Assembly: GCA_034003625.1 (NCBI GenBank)
Contig: JAVEYG010000005.1
Location: forward strand, 1 to 64,000
Source: GWE2-42-39 sp034003625
GTDB taxonomy: Bacteria > Bacteroidota > Bacteroidia > Bacteroidales > Prolixibacteraceae
Direction of reading: 5' to 3'
DNA: 64,000 bases
The notes below the pieces were generated by a model. That model searched no databases and was not told the origin of the DNA. It saw only the letters and a list, made by a program, of their open reading frames with translations. Both the position numbers and the translations under genes were made by a program. Of this stretch, positions 7,183 to 16,405 are shown in pieces; position 1 is the stretch's first letter; every line of letters starts with the position of its first letter.

Positions 7183-8970
7183 ATGAAGAACATTCGAAAT
7201 TTCTGTATCATTGCCCATATTGACCACGGGAAAAGCACCCTGGCCGACCGCTTGCTGGAAATTACCAAAACGGTAAACGAGCGTGATATGACGGAACAGG
7301 TTCTCGATAACATGGAGTTGGAAAAGGAACGGGGCATCACCATAAAAAGTCATGCCATCCAGATGGATTACGAACTGAAAGGTGAGAAATACGTACTGAA
7401 CCTGATCGACACTCCCGGGCATGTCGATTTTTCGTACGAAGTTTCGCGTTCGATTGCGGCCTGCGAAGGTGCGCTGCTGATTGTCGATGCAACGCAGGGG
7501 ATACAGGCACAGACCATTTCCAACCTGTACCTGGCCCTCGAACACGACCTGGAGATCATCCCGGTACTCAATAAAATGGACCTTCCCAACGCCATGCCCG
7601 AAGTAGTGGAAGACCAGATCATCGACCTGATCGGGTGCAAACATTCCGACATCATCAGGGCCAGCGGAAAAACCGGCGAAGGTGTGGAAGAAATCTTACA
7701 TCGCATTGTGGATGTGGTTCCATCCCCTACCGGCGATGTGGAAGCCCCTTTGCAAGCGCTGATCTTCGACTCGGTTTTCAACTCATTCCGCGGGGTAATT
7801 GCCTATTTTAAAATTGTGAACGGGTCAATCAGCAAAGGCGACAAAGTGAAATTCGTGAATACCAAACGTGAGTATGAAGCCGACGAAGTAGGCGTGCTCC
7901 GCCTTGGGTTAGAACCCCGGAAAACATTATATGCCGGCGATGTGGGCTACATCATTTCAGGAATAAAAACGGCAAAAGAAGTAAAAGTGGGCGATACCAT
8001 CACCCACCTCGACCGCCCGTGCGAAAAAGCAATTTCGGGTTTCGAGGAAGTAAAGCCAATGGTGTTTGCCGGTGTTTACCCGATTGACGCCGAAGATTAT
8101 GAAGACCTGCGCGCCTCAATGGAAAAACTTCAGTTGAACGACGCGTCGCTCACCTTCGAGCCGGAATCGTCAGCAGCGCTGGGTTTTGGCTTCCGTTGCG
8201 GGTTCCTTGGCATGTTGCACATGGACATTATCCAGGAACGGCTTGACCGCGAATTTGATATGAACGTGATCACCACCGTGCCAAACGTTTCGTACCAGGT
8301 ACACCTTACCGACGGAACGACCCAGTTGGTGTACAACCCTTCGGGAATGCCGGTGCAGAACGTGATTAGCGAAATTGACGAACCATACATCCGGGCGCAG
8401 GTAATTACCAAAACGGAATTCATCGGCCAGATCATGACCCTTTGCCTTGATAAACGCGGAACATTGGTGAAACAGGATTACCTTACAACCGACCGCGCCG
8501 AACTGACTTTCGATATGCCGTTGGGCGAGATTGTGTTCGATTTTTACGACAAGCTGAAATCTATCTCGAAAGGATATGCCTCGTTTGATTACCACCAGAC
8601 TGGTTACCGTCCGGCAAAATTGGTACGGCTCGACATACTGCTGAACGGCGAAATGGTGGACGCCCTGTCTACTCTCATCCATTTCGACAATGCGTACAAC
8701 TTTGGCCGCCGTATGTGCGAAAAACTGAAAGAGCTGATCCCGCGCCAGCAGTTCGACATTGCCATCCAGGCAGCGATTGGCGCTAAGATCATTGCCCGTG
8801 AAACCATTAAAGCGGTACGCAAAGACGTGACGGCCAAATGTTATGGCGGCGACATTACCCGGAAACGTAAACTGTTAGAAAAGCAGAAAAAGGGCAAAAA
8901 ACGCATGAAACAGGTGGGCAATGTGGAAGTTCCGCAAAAAGCATTCATGGCTGTACTGAAGCTGGATTAA
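7183..8970 (+). CDS. lepA: Elongation factor 4 (LepA)
   Basis: Ribosome-associated translational GTPase of 595 residues. I start it at MKNIRNFCIIAHID; a frame-compatible ATG five codons upstream is less typical. The G domain shows AHIDHGKST (G1), a GITIKS switch-I segment, DTPGHVDF (G3) and NKMDLPNA (G4). It continues with the EF-G-like domain II, domains III and V (GFRCGFLGMLHM, FDFYDKLKSISKGYASFDYH) and the LepA-specific C-terminal domain ending KKRMKQVGNVEVPQKAFMAVLKLD. The length is normal. It stands alone, divergent from the kinase gene. Confidence 0.97.
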   Translation: MKNIRNFCIIAHIDHGKSTLADRLLEITKTVNERDMTEQVLDNMELEKERGITIKSHAIQMDYELKGEKYVLNLIDTPGHVDFSYEVSRSIAACEGALLIVDATQGIQAQTISNLYLALEHDLEIIPVLNKMDLPNAMPEVVEDQIIDLIGCKHSDIIRASGKTGEGVEEILHRIVDVVPSPTGDVEAPLQALIFDSVFNSFRGVIAYFKIVNGSISKGDKVKFVNTKREYEADEVGVLRLGLEPRKTLYAGDVGYIISGIKTAKEVKVGDTITHLDRPCEKAISGFEEVKPMVFAGVYPIDAEDYEDLRASMEKLQLNDASLTFEPESSAALGFGFRCGFLGMLHMDIIQERLDREFDMNVITTVPNVSYQVHLTDGTTQLVYNPSGMPVQNVISEIDEPYIRAQVITKTEFIGQIMTLCLDKRGTLVKQDYLTTDRAELTFDMPLGEIVFDFYDKLKSISKGYASFDYHQTGYRPAKLVRLDILLNGEMVDALSTLIHFDNAYNFGRRMCEKLKELIPRQQFDIAIQAAIGAKIIARETIKAVRKDVTAKCYGGDITRKRKLLEKQKKGKKRMKQVGNVEVPQKAFMAVLKLD

Positions 8971-9205
8971 CAATCCGGTGAAGAATGTAAAATATGGATT
9001 AGAATACATTGTCTCCACTTTGTATATTTCTATACCTGGTCATTCCGAATCTGCCATTCTCTAACAAGGATATCTTTCCGAAGTATTGTCTTGACGGAAA
9101 GTTTATGCCTTTTTGCAGATTAATAGTGTCTGCGAGAATCATCTAAAGCACTTTCTTGTATTTTTATCAGGTATTTTCATTAACAAACTCTAACAACGTA
9201 TTATC

Positions 9206-10276
9206 ATGAAGAAATTAGTTTTTTCCTTCATTATCTTCCTGTGGGTGTGTTTCCAGTTGTTTGCGCAACAAACTCCGCCCAATCCGCCCAAGCTTTCCAA
9301 CCCGGATTCCTACACGTGGATTCTGTTGCCCGATCCCCAGACCTACCACAAATTTGAACGCAACCAGCCTATTTTTCAATTAGTTACTAATTGGATTGCC
9401 GATCAAAAGGATGAATTGAACATTCAGATGGTACTTTGTGTCGGCGACCTGGTCGAGCAAAACAACATCCTTGTCCCGGCAGGGGCCAATGGCGACCAGA
9501 CCAGTGTCGAACAATGGGAAGCGGTACAGGCGGCCTTCAGCAAATTGAACAACAGGGTACCTTACATCCTGTGTACAGGCAATCACGATTACGGGATAAA
9601 AAGCGCCGAAAACCGGTACTCCCAGTTCAACAGCTATTTCCCCCCACAGGGAAACCCGCTGACACAGTCGCTCTTAGTTGAAATGGGCACCAATGCAATG
9701 GGTGTAAAAACGCTTGAGAATGCCTGCTATCAGTGGAAGTCTCCCTTCGGACAGAATTTTCTAATCTTTTCGCTTGAATTCGCCCCGCGGACGGAAACTC
9801 TCCAATGGGCAAAACAGGTAGCTGCCAGGCCTGAATACAAAGACCACCTGGGTGTCCTGCTGACGCACAGTTATCAGAATTCAAAAGGTGAGCGGACGGA
9901 TAAAGAAAAATATTTGTTGGCTGATCCAAACTATGGAGCGGCAATCTGGAAAGATTTTGTTCAGCCATCGGCAAATATAAGGTTTGTTTTCTGCGGACAC
10001 ATTGCCGACAGCGAATCGCACGAAGGAATGGTCAGCTACCGGGAAGACGACAACCAGGCCGGGAAGAAAGTACACCAGATGCTTTTCAATGCCCAGCGCG
10101 AAGGCGGGGGCTGGCACGGCAACGGCGGCGACGGATGGCTCCGTATCCTCGAGTTTTTGCCCGACCAGAAAACGATGAAAGTTCACACTTTCTCTCCGTT
10201 TTTCTGGATTTCGCCCTCTACCCGGCACCTGGCCTGGCGGACTGAATCATTCGATCAATACGACATTCTTTATTAA
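9206..10276 (+). CDS. Secreted calcineurin-like metallophosphoesterase
   Basis: A 356-residue exported phosphoesterase with a signal peptide (MKKLVFSFIIFLWVCFQLFAQ). Metal-binding motifs of the calcineurin-like fold are visible in order: LLPDPQ near residue 43 (the family's first Asp), CVGDLVEQN, CTGNHDYG, LLTHSYQNS and CGHIADSE. The C-terminal third is beta-rich with several Gly/Trp residues. It may act on phosphoesters, nucleotides or sugar phosphates in the periplasm; the substrate cannot be read from sequence. It precedes a DUF4091 lipoprotein gene 119 bases downstream on the same strand. Confidence 0.85.
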   Translation: MKKLVFSFIIFLWVCFQLFAQQTPPNPPKLSNPDSYTWILLPDPQTYHKFERNQPIFQLVTNWIADQKDELNIQMVLCVGDLVEQNNILVPAGANGDQTSVEQWEAVQAAFSKLNNRVPYILCTGNHDYGIKSAENRYSQFNSYFPPQGNPLTQSLLVEMGTNAMGVKTLENACYQWKSPFGQNFLIFSLEFAPRTETLQWAKQVAARPEYKDHLGVLLTHSYQNSKGERTDKEKYLLADPNYGAAIWKDFVQPSANIRFVFCGHIADSESHEGMVSYREDDNQAGKKVHQMLFNAQREGGGWHGNGGDGWLRILEFLPDQKTMKVHTFSPFFWISPSTRHLAWRTESFDQYDILY

Positions 10277-10335
10277 GGTGAATCAGAATTTCTGTTCGAA
10301 AAGTACGAATCGATACTATTTATGCAAGCCGAAAG

Positions 10336-10360
10336 TCCCCCGATAGGGGGATTAGGGGGT
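10336..10360. repeat. GC-rich interspersed palindromic repeat
   Basis: CCCCC-GATA-GGGGG followed by ATTAGGGGG. It is related to the CTCC/GGAG palindromes at 41.2-44.0 kb: a hairpin followed by a third G-rich block. It lies between the phosphoesterase and DUF4091 genes. Confidence 0.6.
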
Positions 10361-10395
10361 AAATGAAATACAAACACTGTAAACCAAACCAAATT

Positions 10396-12162
10396 ATGAA
10401 ACGAGCTTTTATTATCCTTTCCGCAATTCTTGTGATGGCCGCATGCGCCCCGCAACGGCCCGTTAAAGAATGCCCAACTTATACTGAAGCAGCAGATCCT
10501 TCGCCGGATAGTCTGGCTAATTGGAAAACGGTAAAACCCGGGCTTCACGCATCCATCGGGTCAATCGATCACTTGTATGCAAAGAGTTCAACACCTTCTG
10601 TCGAAACAAAAAACAGTTGGGAAGGCGCTGCATGGCAGGGCGAACGTGTTTCGGCACAGTTGGTCCTTTGGGGCAAAGAAGCAATCCGGCAAATAGAATG
10701 TGAATTTTCCGATTTTAAATCACCCGCAGGAGAAACATTGCCGGCATCGCTTGCGCAGGCCCGGTTTGTCCGGTACGTGATAACCGACGAATTTGGCAAC
10801 GGTTGCGGAAAGCGAAAACCTGAAGATTTTGCGGCTTCGCTCAGCCCCGATTTGCTTGACCCGCTGGAATGTTTCGATATGGAACCACAAACCACCCGTC
10901 CGGTCTGGATAAGCATCGACATACCACCGGGAACCGTTCCCGGAACTTATACCTCCACCATGCAACTGTTTGCTTCCGGAAAGAAACATAGTTCGTTTAC
11001 ATTTCAGATTGAAGTCCTTCCCCGCATCCTTCCGCCTGCTTCGGAATGGAAATTTCACCTCGACCTGTGGCAAAACCCGTATGCCGTGGCCCGGGTACAG
11101 GGCGTTGAACCCTGGTCGGAAGCGCATTGGGAAGCACTGCACCCCTTGATGAAAATGCTGGCAGGCGCCGGGCAGAAAGTAATCACAGCCACCCTGAACA
11201 ATCGCCCGTGGGGCGGGCAGACCCAGGATGCGTTCGGTTCCATGATCGGCTGGACAAAGAAAACCGACGGAAACTGGCAGTACGATTACTCCATTTTTGA
11301 CAATTGGGTCCGGTTTATGATGGATTTGGGTATCCAGTCGCAAATCAATTGCTATTCGATGGTCCCATGGGGAAATGAACTGTACTATTTCGATGAAAAA
11401 ACCGGGGAAGAGATAAAAGTAAAAGCAGAACCGGGGACAAAACAATACGCCGAGTTGTGGGTGCCTTTCCTTCGTGATTTCACCCTGCACCTGGAGGAAA
11501 AAGGATGGAAGGAAATCACCTGTATCGCGATGGACGAACGTGCCCCCGCCGAGATGCAAGCCATGCTGAAACTGCTCAGTGAAACCGCGCCAGGCCTGGG
11601 AGTAGCCTTGGCGGACAACCATAAAAGTTACAAGCTGTACCCCGACCAACTGGTCGATTTATGCGTTGCACACGGATCAGTAGTTGAACCGGAAGACAGG
11701 CAATACCGTAAAACAAAAGGCTATGTCACAACCTGGTATGTCTGCTGTGGACATGAATTCCCCAATGTTTTTACCTTCTCCCCACCGGCAGAAGGAGCCT
11801 TTATTGGCTGGTACACGATGGCCGCAGACTTCGATGGGTTCCTGCGCTGGGCTTACAACAGTTGGGTGAAAGAACCGCTGCTCGACTCGCGTTTCCGCAC
11901 CTGGCCGGCTGGCGACACCTACGTGGTTTATCCCGGCGCCCGCAGCTCCATCCGCTTCGAACGTTTACTGGAAGGAATACAGGATGCTGAAAAAATCAGG
12001 ATACTCAAAGAAGAACTGCAAAATGATGCATCGGCTGAAGCAAAAGAAAAACTGGAACTACTTAATCAGACCGTGGCCTTGTTCAATACTACTGAAAAAC
12101 CGGATAACCTGGAAGAATTAATGGCACAAGGGAAACAGGTTTTAGCAGGGCTTTCCAGATAA
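10396..12162 (+). CDS. DUF4091 domain lipoprotein, probable glycoside-active protein
   Basis: A 588-residue lipoprotein with start MKRAFIILSAILVMAACAPQ; the lipobox is VMAAC. A preceding in-frame ATG 11 codons up would spoil the signal peptide. The N-terminal half is a beta-sandwich-like region, and the middle carries a TIM-barrel-type section (WKFHLDLWQNPYAVAR). The C-terminus matches DUF4091: FDGFLRWAYNSW, TWPAGDTYVVYPG, SSIRFERLLEGIQDAEK. Proteins of this sort are found with glycan-degrading genes in Bacteroidetes and some are glycosidases, but the activity of this one is not established. It is probably surface-exposed or periplasmic. Confidence 0.85.
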   Translation: MKRAFIILSAILVMAACAPQRPVKECPTYTEAADPSPDSLANWKTVKPGLHASIGSIDHLYAKSSTPSVETKNSWEGAAWQGERVSAQLVLWGKEAIRQIECEFSDFKSPAGETLPASLAQARFVRYVITDEFGNGCGKRKPEDFAASLSPDLLDPLECFDMEPQTTRPVWISIDIPPGTVPGTYTSTMQLFASGKKHSSFTFQIEVLPRILPPASEWKFHLDLWQNPYAVARVQGVEPWSEAHWEALHPLMKMLAGAGQKVITATLNNRPWGGQTQDAFGSMIGWTKKTDGNWQYDYSIFDNWVRFMMDLGIQSQINCYSMVPWGNELYYFDEKTGEEIKVKAEPGTKQYAELWVPFLRDFTLHLEEKGWKEITCIAMDERAPAEMQAMLKLLSETAPGLGVALADNHKSYKLYPDQLVDLCVAHGSVVEPEDRQYRKTKGYVTTWYVCCGHEFPNVFTFSPPAEGAFIGWYTMAADFDGFLRWAYNSWVKEPLLDSRFRTWPAGDTYVVYPGARSSIRFERLLEGIQDAEKIRILKEELQNDASAEAKEKLELLNQTVALFNTTEKPDNLEELMAQGKQVLAGLSR

Positions 12163-12232
12163 ATGCAAAAAATTTATAACTTAACGGCTCAATCGGAGAA
12201 ACCCGGTTTTAACTAAACGAACGAACAAAACT

Positions 12233-13723
12233 ATGCCGAACAAACTTATCCTGGCCCTCGATCAGGGCACTACAAGCTCAAGGTCCATTCTATTTGATAC
12301 GATGGGAAAAATTGTTTCAACAAGCCAAAAAGAATTTGAACAAATTTATCCCAAACCGGGATGGGTCGAACATGATCCGCTTGCCATCTGGAATACCCAG
12401 TTGGAAACTGCCCGCACAGTAAAAGGCCAGAACCCGATGGCCGAAATTGCCGGTATCGGGATTACCAACCAGCGCGAAACTACGGTGGTGTGGGACCGCG
12501 AAACCGGCATACCGGTGTACAATGCAATTGTGTGGCAGGACCGGAGAACGGCAAAATATTGCGATGAACTGAAAGAACAGGGCTGGGCAGAAAAAATTCA
12601 GCACAAAACCGGCCTGGTCATCGATTCGTATTTTTCGGCGACCAAAATCCGCTGGATACTGAACAACGTGAAAGGCGCCATGGAGAAGGCCAAAGCCGGA
12701 AAGCTGGCCTTTGGAACCATCGACAGTTGGCTGATCTGGAAACTGACAGACGGCAGGTTGCATGTCACCGATGTAAGCAATGCCAGCCGCAGCATGATTT
12801 ACAATATCCGCACGCTTTCGTGGGACGAAGAATTACTTGACTTATTTGGTATCCCTAAAGAAATATTACCGAAAGTAAAATCTTCATCCGAAATTTACGG
12901 GTACGCTTCAAAAGAATTATTCGGGGTCGAAATACCAATTGCAGGGATTGCAGGCGACCAGCAGGCAGCTACTTTCGGGCAGATGTGCGTGGAAGTAGGC
13001 AGCGTGAAAAACACGTACGGAACAGGCTGTTTCATGCTGTGCAATACGGGCAGCGAAGCCGTGAAATCGAATAACAACATGCTCACCACCATTGCCTGGC
13101 AAATCGACGGAAAAACCACCTATGCACTCGAAGGCAGTATTTTCATTGGCGGGGCTATCGTGCAATGGCTGCGCGATGAGCTCGGCATTATTTCTTCTTC
13201 CGCAGAAGTCGAACAACTGGCTTCCCGCGTTCCCGATAACGGCGGCGTTTACCTGGTACCGGCGCTTACCGGCCTGGGCGCCCCCCACTGGGACCAATAT
13301 GCGCGGGGGACCATTATCGGCCTGACCCGCGGATCAAATGCAGCCCACATTGCCCGGGCAGCGCTCGAAAGCATTGCCTTTCAAACTTGCGATGTACTGA
13401 AATCAATGGAAGCCGACCTGGGCAAGTCAATAAAAGAACTTCGCGTGGATGGCGGTGCAGTGGCCAATAACCTGCTGATGCAGTTTCAGGCCGATGTACT
13501 GGGAGCGCCGGTATACCGCCCGGTGGTAATGGAAACGACGGCTTTGGGAGCCGCTTACTTGGCCGGGCTGGCAACCGGTTTCTGGAAAAACATTGAAGAA
13601 ATCAGACAGCAATGGTCGGTCGATCGCTGCTTTACCCGCGAAATGGAGCTTGAAAAGGTTCAGAAGCTTCTGGAAAAATGGGGAAAAGCGCTGTCGAGGG
13701 CAATGGACTGGGAAGAAGAATAA
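12233..13723 (+). CDS. glpK: Glycerol kinase
   Basis: Phosphorylates glycerol with ATP to sn-glycerol 3-phosphate. It is 496 residues, the family's normal length. FGGY-kinase motifs are complete: LALDQGTTSSRSILFD at the N-terminus, GITNQRETTVVW, AIVWQDRRTA, the active-site Asp in IAGDQQAATFGQ, and GLGAPHWDQYARG followed by ELRVDGGAVANNLLMQFQAD. The aquaporin gene follows after 31 bases on the same strand, so import and phosphorylation are encoded together. No glycerol 3-phosphate dehydrogenase or glp repressor is in the window. The GDPD at 22998 could supply glycerol 3-phosphate. Confidence 0.97.
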   Translation: MPNKLILALDQGTTSSRSILFDTMGKIVSTSQKEFEQIYPKPGWVEHDPLAIWNTQLETARTVKGQNPMAEIAGIGITNQRETTVVWDRETGIPVYNAIVWQDRRTAKYCDELKEQGWAEKIQHKTGLVIDSYFSATKIRWILNNVKGAMEKAKAGKLAFGTIDSWLIWKLTDGRLHVTDVSNASRSMIYNIRTLSWDEELLDLFGIPKEILPKVKSSSEIYGYASKELFGVEIPIAGIAGDQQAATFGQMCVEVGSVKNTYGTGCFMLCNTGSEAVKSNNNMLTTIAWQIDGKTTYALEGSIFIGGAIVQWLRDELGIISSSAEVEQLASRVPDNGGVYLVPALTGLGAPHWDQYARGTIIGLTRGSNAAHIARAALESIAFQTCDVLKSMEADLGKSIKELRVDGGAVANNLLMQFQADVLGAPVYRPVVMETTALGAAYLAGLATGFWKNIEEIRQQWSVDRCFTREMELEKVQKLLEKWGKALSRAMDWEEE

Positions 13724-13754
13724 ACCAAGATCAAACAAATTATTATCGAATAAA

Positions 13755-14492
13755 ATGAGTGAGTTTTGTGCAGAATTCATTGGCACGATGGTGCTGATAC
13801 TTTTGGGCAACGGGGTAGTTGCCAATGTGGTATTGAAAGGTACCAAAGGAAATAACGGGGGATGGATCGTCATCACCCTCGGGTGGGGGTTGGCAGTATT
13901 TACAGGTGTAACCATTGCCGGGCCGTATTCCGGCGCACACCTGAACCCGGCGGTAACCATCGGGCTGGCAGTTGCCGGGAAATTTGCCTGGGCAAAAACC
14001 GGTATGTTCATCGTTGCGCAAATGCTTGGCGCTGCAACAGGGGCGTTACTGGTCTGGTTGTTTTACCGCCATCATTACAACGAAACCGAAGACCGGGGCC
14101 TCATACTGGCTACTTTTGCCACAAGCCCGGCAATCCGGAAATTACGCAACAACTTTTTCTCCGAAGTAATAGGAACCTTCGTGCTTGTTTTCGTGGTTTT
14201 TTATATTGAAGGGGCAAGCCTTTGCTGCGACACCCTGCCGGATGTAAAGATTGGCCTGGGTAGCGTGGGCGCGTTGCCGGTTGCACTTTTGGTAACGGCC
14301 ATTGGCCTGTCGCTCGGAGGGACTACCGGTTACGCCATCAATCCGGCGCGCGACCTTTCGCCCCGGATCATCCATTCGTTGGTACCCATCCGACACAAAG
14401 GGACAAGCGACTGGGCATATTCGTGGCTGCCGGTGGTTGCCCCGGTAGCCGGGGCCATCATTGCCGCCGTCCTTTATTTGATTTTCAAATAG
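13755..14492 (+). CDS. glpF: Glycerol uptake facilitator (aquaglyceroporin)
   Basis: A 245-residue channel that lets glycerol cross the inner membrane. The start MSEFCAEFIGTMVLILLGNG suits the family; an open frame runs further upstream inside glpK but is not coding. Both pore motifs are present: HLNPAVTIG at residues 63-70 and INPARDLSPR near residue 195. The Asp after the second NPAR is the mark of aquaglyceroporins as opposed to water-only channels. Six membrane segments are seen. It follows glpK by 31 bases, the reverse of the glpF-glpK order common in Proteobacteria. Confidence 0.95.
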   Translation: MSEFCAEFIGTMVLILLGNGVVANVVLKGTKGNNGGWIVITLGWGLAVFTGVTIAGPYSGAHLNPAVTIGLAVAGKFAWAKTGMFIVAQMLGAATGALLVWLFYRHHYNETEDRGLILATFATSPAIRKLRNNFFSEVIGTFVLVFVVFYIEGASLCCDTLPDVKIGLGSVGALPVALLVTAIGLSLGGTTGYAINPARDLSPRIIHSLVPIRHKGTSDWAYSWLPVVAPVAGAIIAAVLYLIFK

Positions 14493-14592
14493 TTCCTACA
14501 CAATATACATCTGATAAGCGAACCCCATATTTTCCCCTTTCTTCAGGAATACTTGTTTTTTTCATAAATTCACGGCCTGAAGGAATGGGAAG

Positions 14593-15186
14593 ATGATGGA
14601 CAAGGCATTAAATATTGAGTTGAGAGATGGAAATCCGGGCGGATACGAGAAATTGTATTCGCTCACATCTGCCCGCCTGAAAAATTATTGCAAACTTTTT
14701 CTGAAAGAAGAAGCATTAATTGAAGATATGGTGCAGGATGCGTATGTCCGTCTTTGGGAAAAACGAAAATTGATTCATCCGGATAAATCGGTTGAAAGCC
14801 TCTTGTTTACAATTGTACGGAACCAATGCCTCAACTATCTTCGTGACCAAAAATTGGCCGCCGATCATTTTTCGATGGATGAAAACCCGTGGAGCGACCT
14901 TCAGCATTTGTACCAGATCGATTTTACGGGAAACGAGGAGAAAAGTCTTGAAGAACAACTGTTTGAAGCGCTGAAATCGGCCATCGACAAGCTGCCCGAA
15001 CGGCAAAAACAGATACTGATAAAATGCAAGGTAGAAGGCTGCAAACAAAAAGAAGTGGCTGATGAGCTGGGCATTTCCCTGAAAGCGGTTGAGAAAAGCC
15101 TGGCTAAATCGAAGAATCAGTTACGCGAGGCCCTACAGTCCGGTTGCCCCGGGTTGACTGTCCTTTTGGCCTTTTTGTTAGAATAG
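14593..15186 (+). CDS. ECF-type RNA polymerase sigma factor
   Basis: A 197-residue sigma-70 of the extracytoplasmic-function class. Region 2 spans about residues 20-85 (MVQDAYVRLWEKR, SLLFTIVRNQCLNYLRD) and region 4 about 130-185 (KLPERQKQILIKCKVEGCKQKEVADELGISL in outline, with the helix-turn-helix in KEVADELGISLKAVEKSLAK). The C-terminus ends in a hydrophobic tail (LTVLLAFLLE), often seen in Bacteroidetes ECF factors. No FecR-like anti-sigma gene and no SusC/D pair is adjacent. The following PqqD/HprK-like gene starts 61 bases later on the same strand, so it may be controlled by, or co-transcribed with, this factor. Confidence 0.92.
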   Translation: MMDKALNIELRDGNPGGYEKLYSLTSARLKNYCKLFLKEEALIEDMVQDAYVRLWEKRKLIHPDKSVESLLFTIVRNQCLNYLRDQKLAADHFSMDENPWSDLQHLYQIDFTGNEEKSLEEQLFEALKSAIDKLPERQKQILIKCKVEGCKQKEVADELGISLKAVEKSLAKSKNQLREALQSGCPGLTVLLAFLLE

Positions 15187-15247
15187 AAAGTTTTGGGAAA
15201 ATATTATTTTTGATATTTGATGCCGATGCAAATGAAAAATTATTTTT

Positions 15248-16405
15248 ATGCTTATGAACCGTTTTCCGGAAAATAAGGAAAGGAGTTTTGTATTTCGGGA
15301 AATCGACGGGGCTTATATCGTCTGGGTTGCAAATGGCAACCAATATCTTCAGTTGGAAGAACCGGCTTTTTTTGTCTTTCAACATCTTGAACAGGGAACA
15401 CCCCCGGAACAAATTGCTGCGGAATGCGCCAAACGTTACCACAATACCGAAGAAAAAACCAAACAATTTGTTTCTGATATTGGCGCCGGAATTGAAACGA
15501 TCAGGCAAACGCCTGTTTCTTTTGTGAATGGGAACACAAACAATCCGGAAATCAAAAAAAAAACGTTTGTCCCTTATTCAACCCATTCGTATCGCATCAA
15601 CGGGAAGCATCTTCGTTTTTGTTACGAAACACGGCTTTACGAATATTATTTGCATCCGTTACTGCAACATCTCGAAAGCCAAACCCCTTCTTCTGATTTT
15701 ATTCTTTTTGAGCTTTTCGCCGATCGCGGGAACATTGTTCTGCGGGTCAATAACCAGTTAAAAGGAATATGGAAACAGGATGAAACTCATTTGCTGAAAG
15801 GAATGGTTTTTCTCCAACTGCTAAATGCAATGTACGACAAAAACGATAGCGACTGGATGGCCGTTGTCCATGCTTCGGCAGTAACCAACGGCAACAAAAC
15901 AATCGTGTTCACGGCCGCTCCCGGAAGCGGGAAAAGCACGATTGCCGCCTTGTTGCAACAAAAAGGCTTCACGCTGGTTTCCGACGATTTTGTTCCGGTG
16001 GAAGGTTCGTCGCGATGCGTTTTTCCTTTTCCTGCCGCCCTGTCAGTAAAAGAGGGGGCAAACGAAATGCTCTCTGCTTTTTATCCATCGCTAAAAGAAG
16101 GAGGAACGGCACAACGAAGCCTTACCAATAAAATGGTCAAATATGTGCCGGTTGAGGGGAAGGCTGTTCCGGCGCCGGTGAAGGAAGTTTTCTTTATTCA
16201 ATATCATCCTGAAATTGACTTTAACATGGAAAGACTCCCTCGTGCCAGTTCCCTGAAACTACTGTTAGACGAAGCCTGGACATTTCCTTCGGCAGAAAAT
16301 GCCAGTCGTTTTTTGGAGTGGTACAGCCAATTGTCGTGTTACCGGCTAAGCTATTCAAATAACGAAAAAGCATTGGATACCATCACTAAATTGTTTGAAG
16401 AATGA
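15248..16405 (+). CDS. PqqD-like domain fused to HPr-kinase-like domain
   Basis: A 385-residue protein with two parts. Residues 10-90 resemble a PqqD-type peptide-binding domain (YIVWVANGNQYLQLEEPAF, FQHLEQGTPPEQIAAE). Residues about 150-370 resemble HPr kinase/phosphorylase: conserved VVHASAV at 207-213, Walker A APGSGKST at 224-231 and VSDDFVPV at 244-251. Such kinases phosphorylate RiPP peptides in some lasso clusters, or act on other small substrates. The gene overlaps the nucleotidyltransferase gene by four bases (ATGA), so they form one translational unit. No precursor peptide, asparagine synthetase-like cyclase, protease or transporter is nearby. Substrate unknown. A second ATG two codons in is an equally good start. 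Confidence 0.75.
   Translation: MLMNRFPENKERSFVFREIDGAYIVWVANGNQYLQLEEPAFFVFQHLEQGTPPEQIAAECAKRYHNTEEKTKQFVSDIGAGIETIRQTPVSFVNGNTNNPEIKKKTFVPYSTHSYRINGKHLRFCYETRLYEYYLHPLLQHLESQTPSSDFILFELFADRGNIVLRVNNQLKGIWKQDETHLLKGMVFLQLLNAMYDKNDSDWMAVVHASAVTNGNKTIVFTAAPGSGKSTIAALLQQKGFTLVSDDFVPVEGSSRCVFPFPAALSVKEGANEMLSAFYPSLKEGGTAQRSLTNKMVKYVPVEGKAVPAPVKEVFFIQYHPEIDFNMERLPRASSLKLLLDEAWTFPSAENASRFLEWYSQLSCYRLSYSNNEKALDTITKLFEE

Noticed and set aside
9162..9205. TTAACA-like words before the phosphoesterase gene considered as a Pho box
   Set aside because: Spacing is 10 rather than 11 bases and only two words are present.
10720..11649. 309-codon frame antisense to the DUF4091 gene
   Set aside because: Lies wholly opposite a clear family member; antisense frames are long because of codon bias.
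12233..14492. Search for a glp repressor or glycerol 3-phosphate dehydrogenase near glpK-glpF
   Set aside because: The flanking genes are a DUF4091 lipoprotein and an ECF sigma factor; no glpD, glpA or DeoR-type regulator is in the window.
15220..15276. 18-residue frame MPMQMKNYFYAYEPFSGK before the PqqD-HprK gene, considered as RiPP precursor
   Set aside because: Too short, overlaps the kinase gene start in another frame, and lacks leader/core features.
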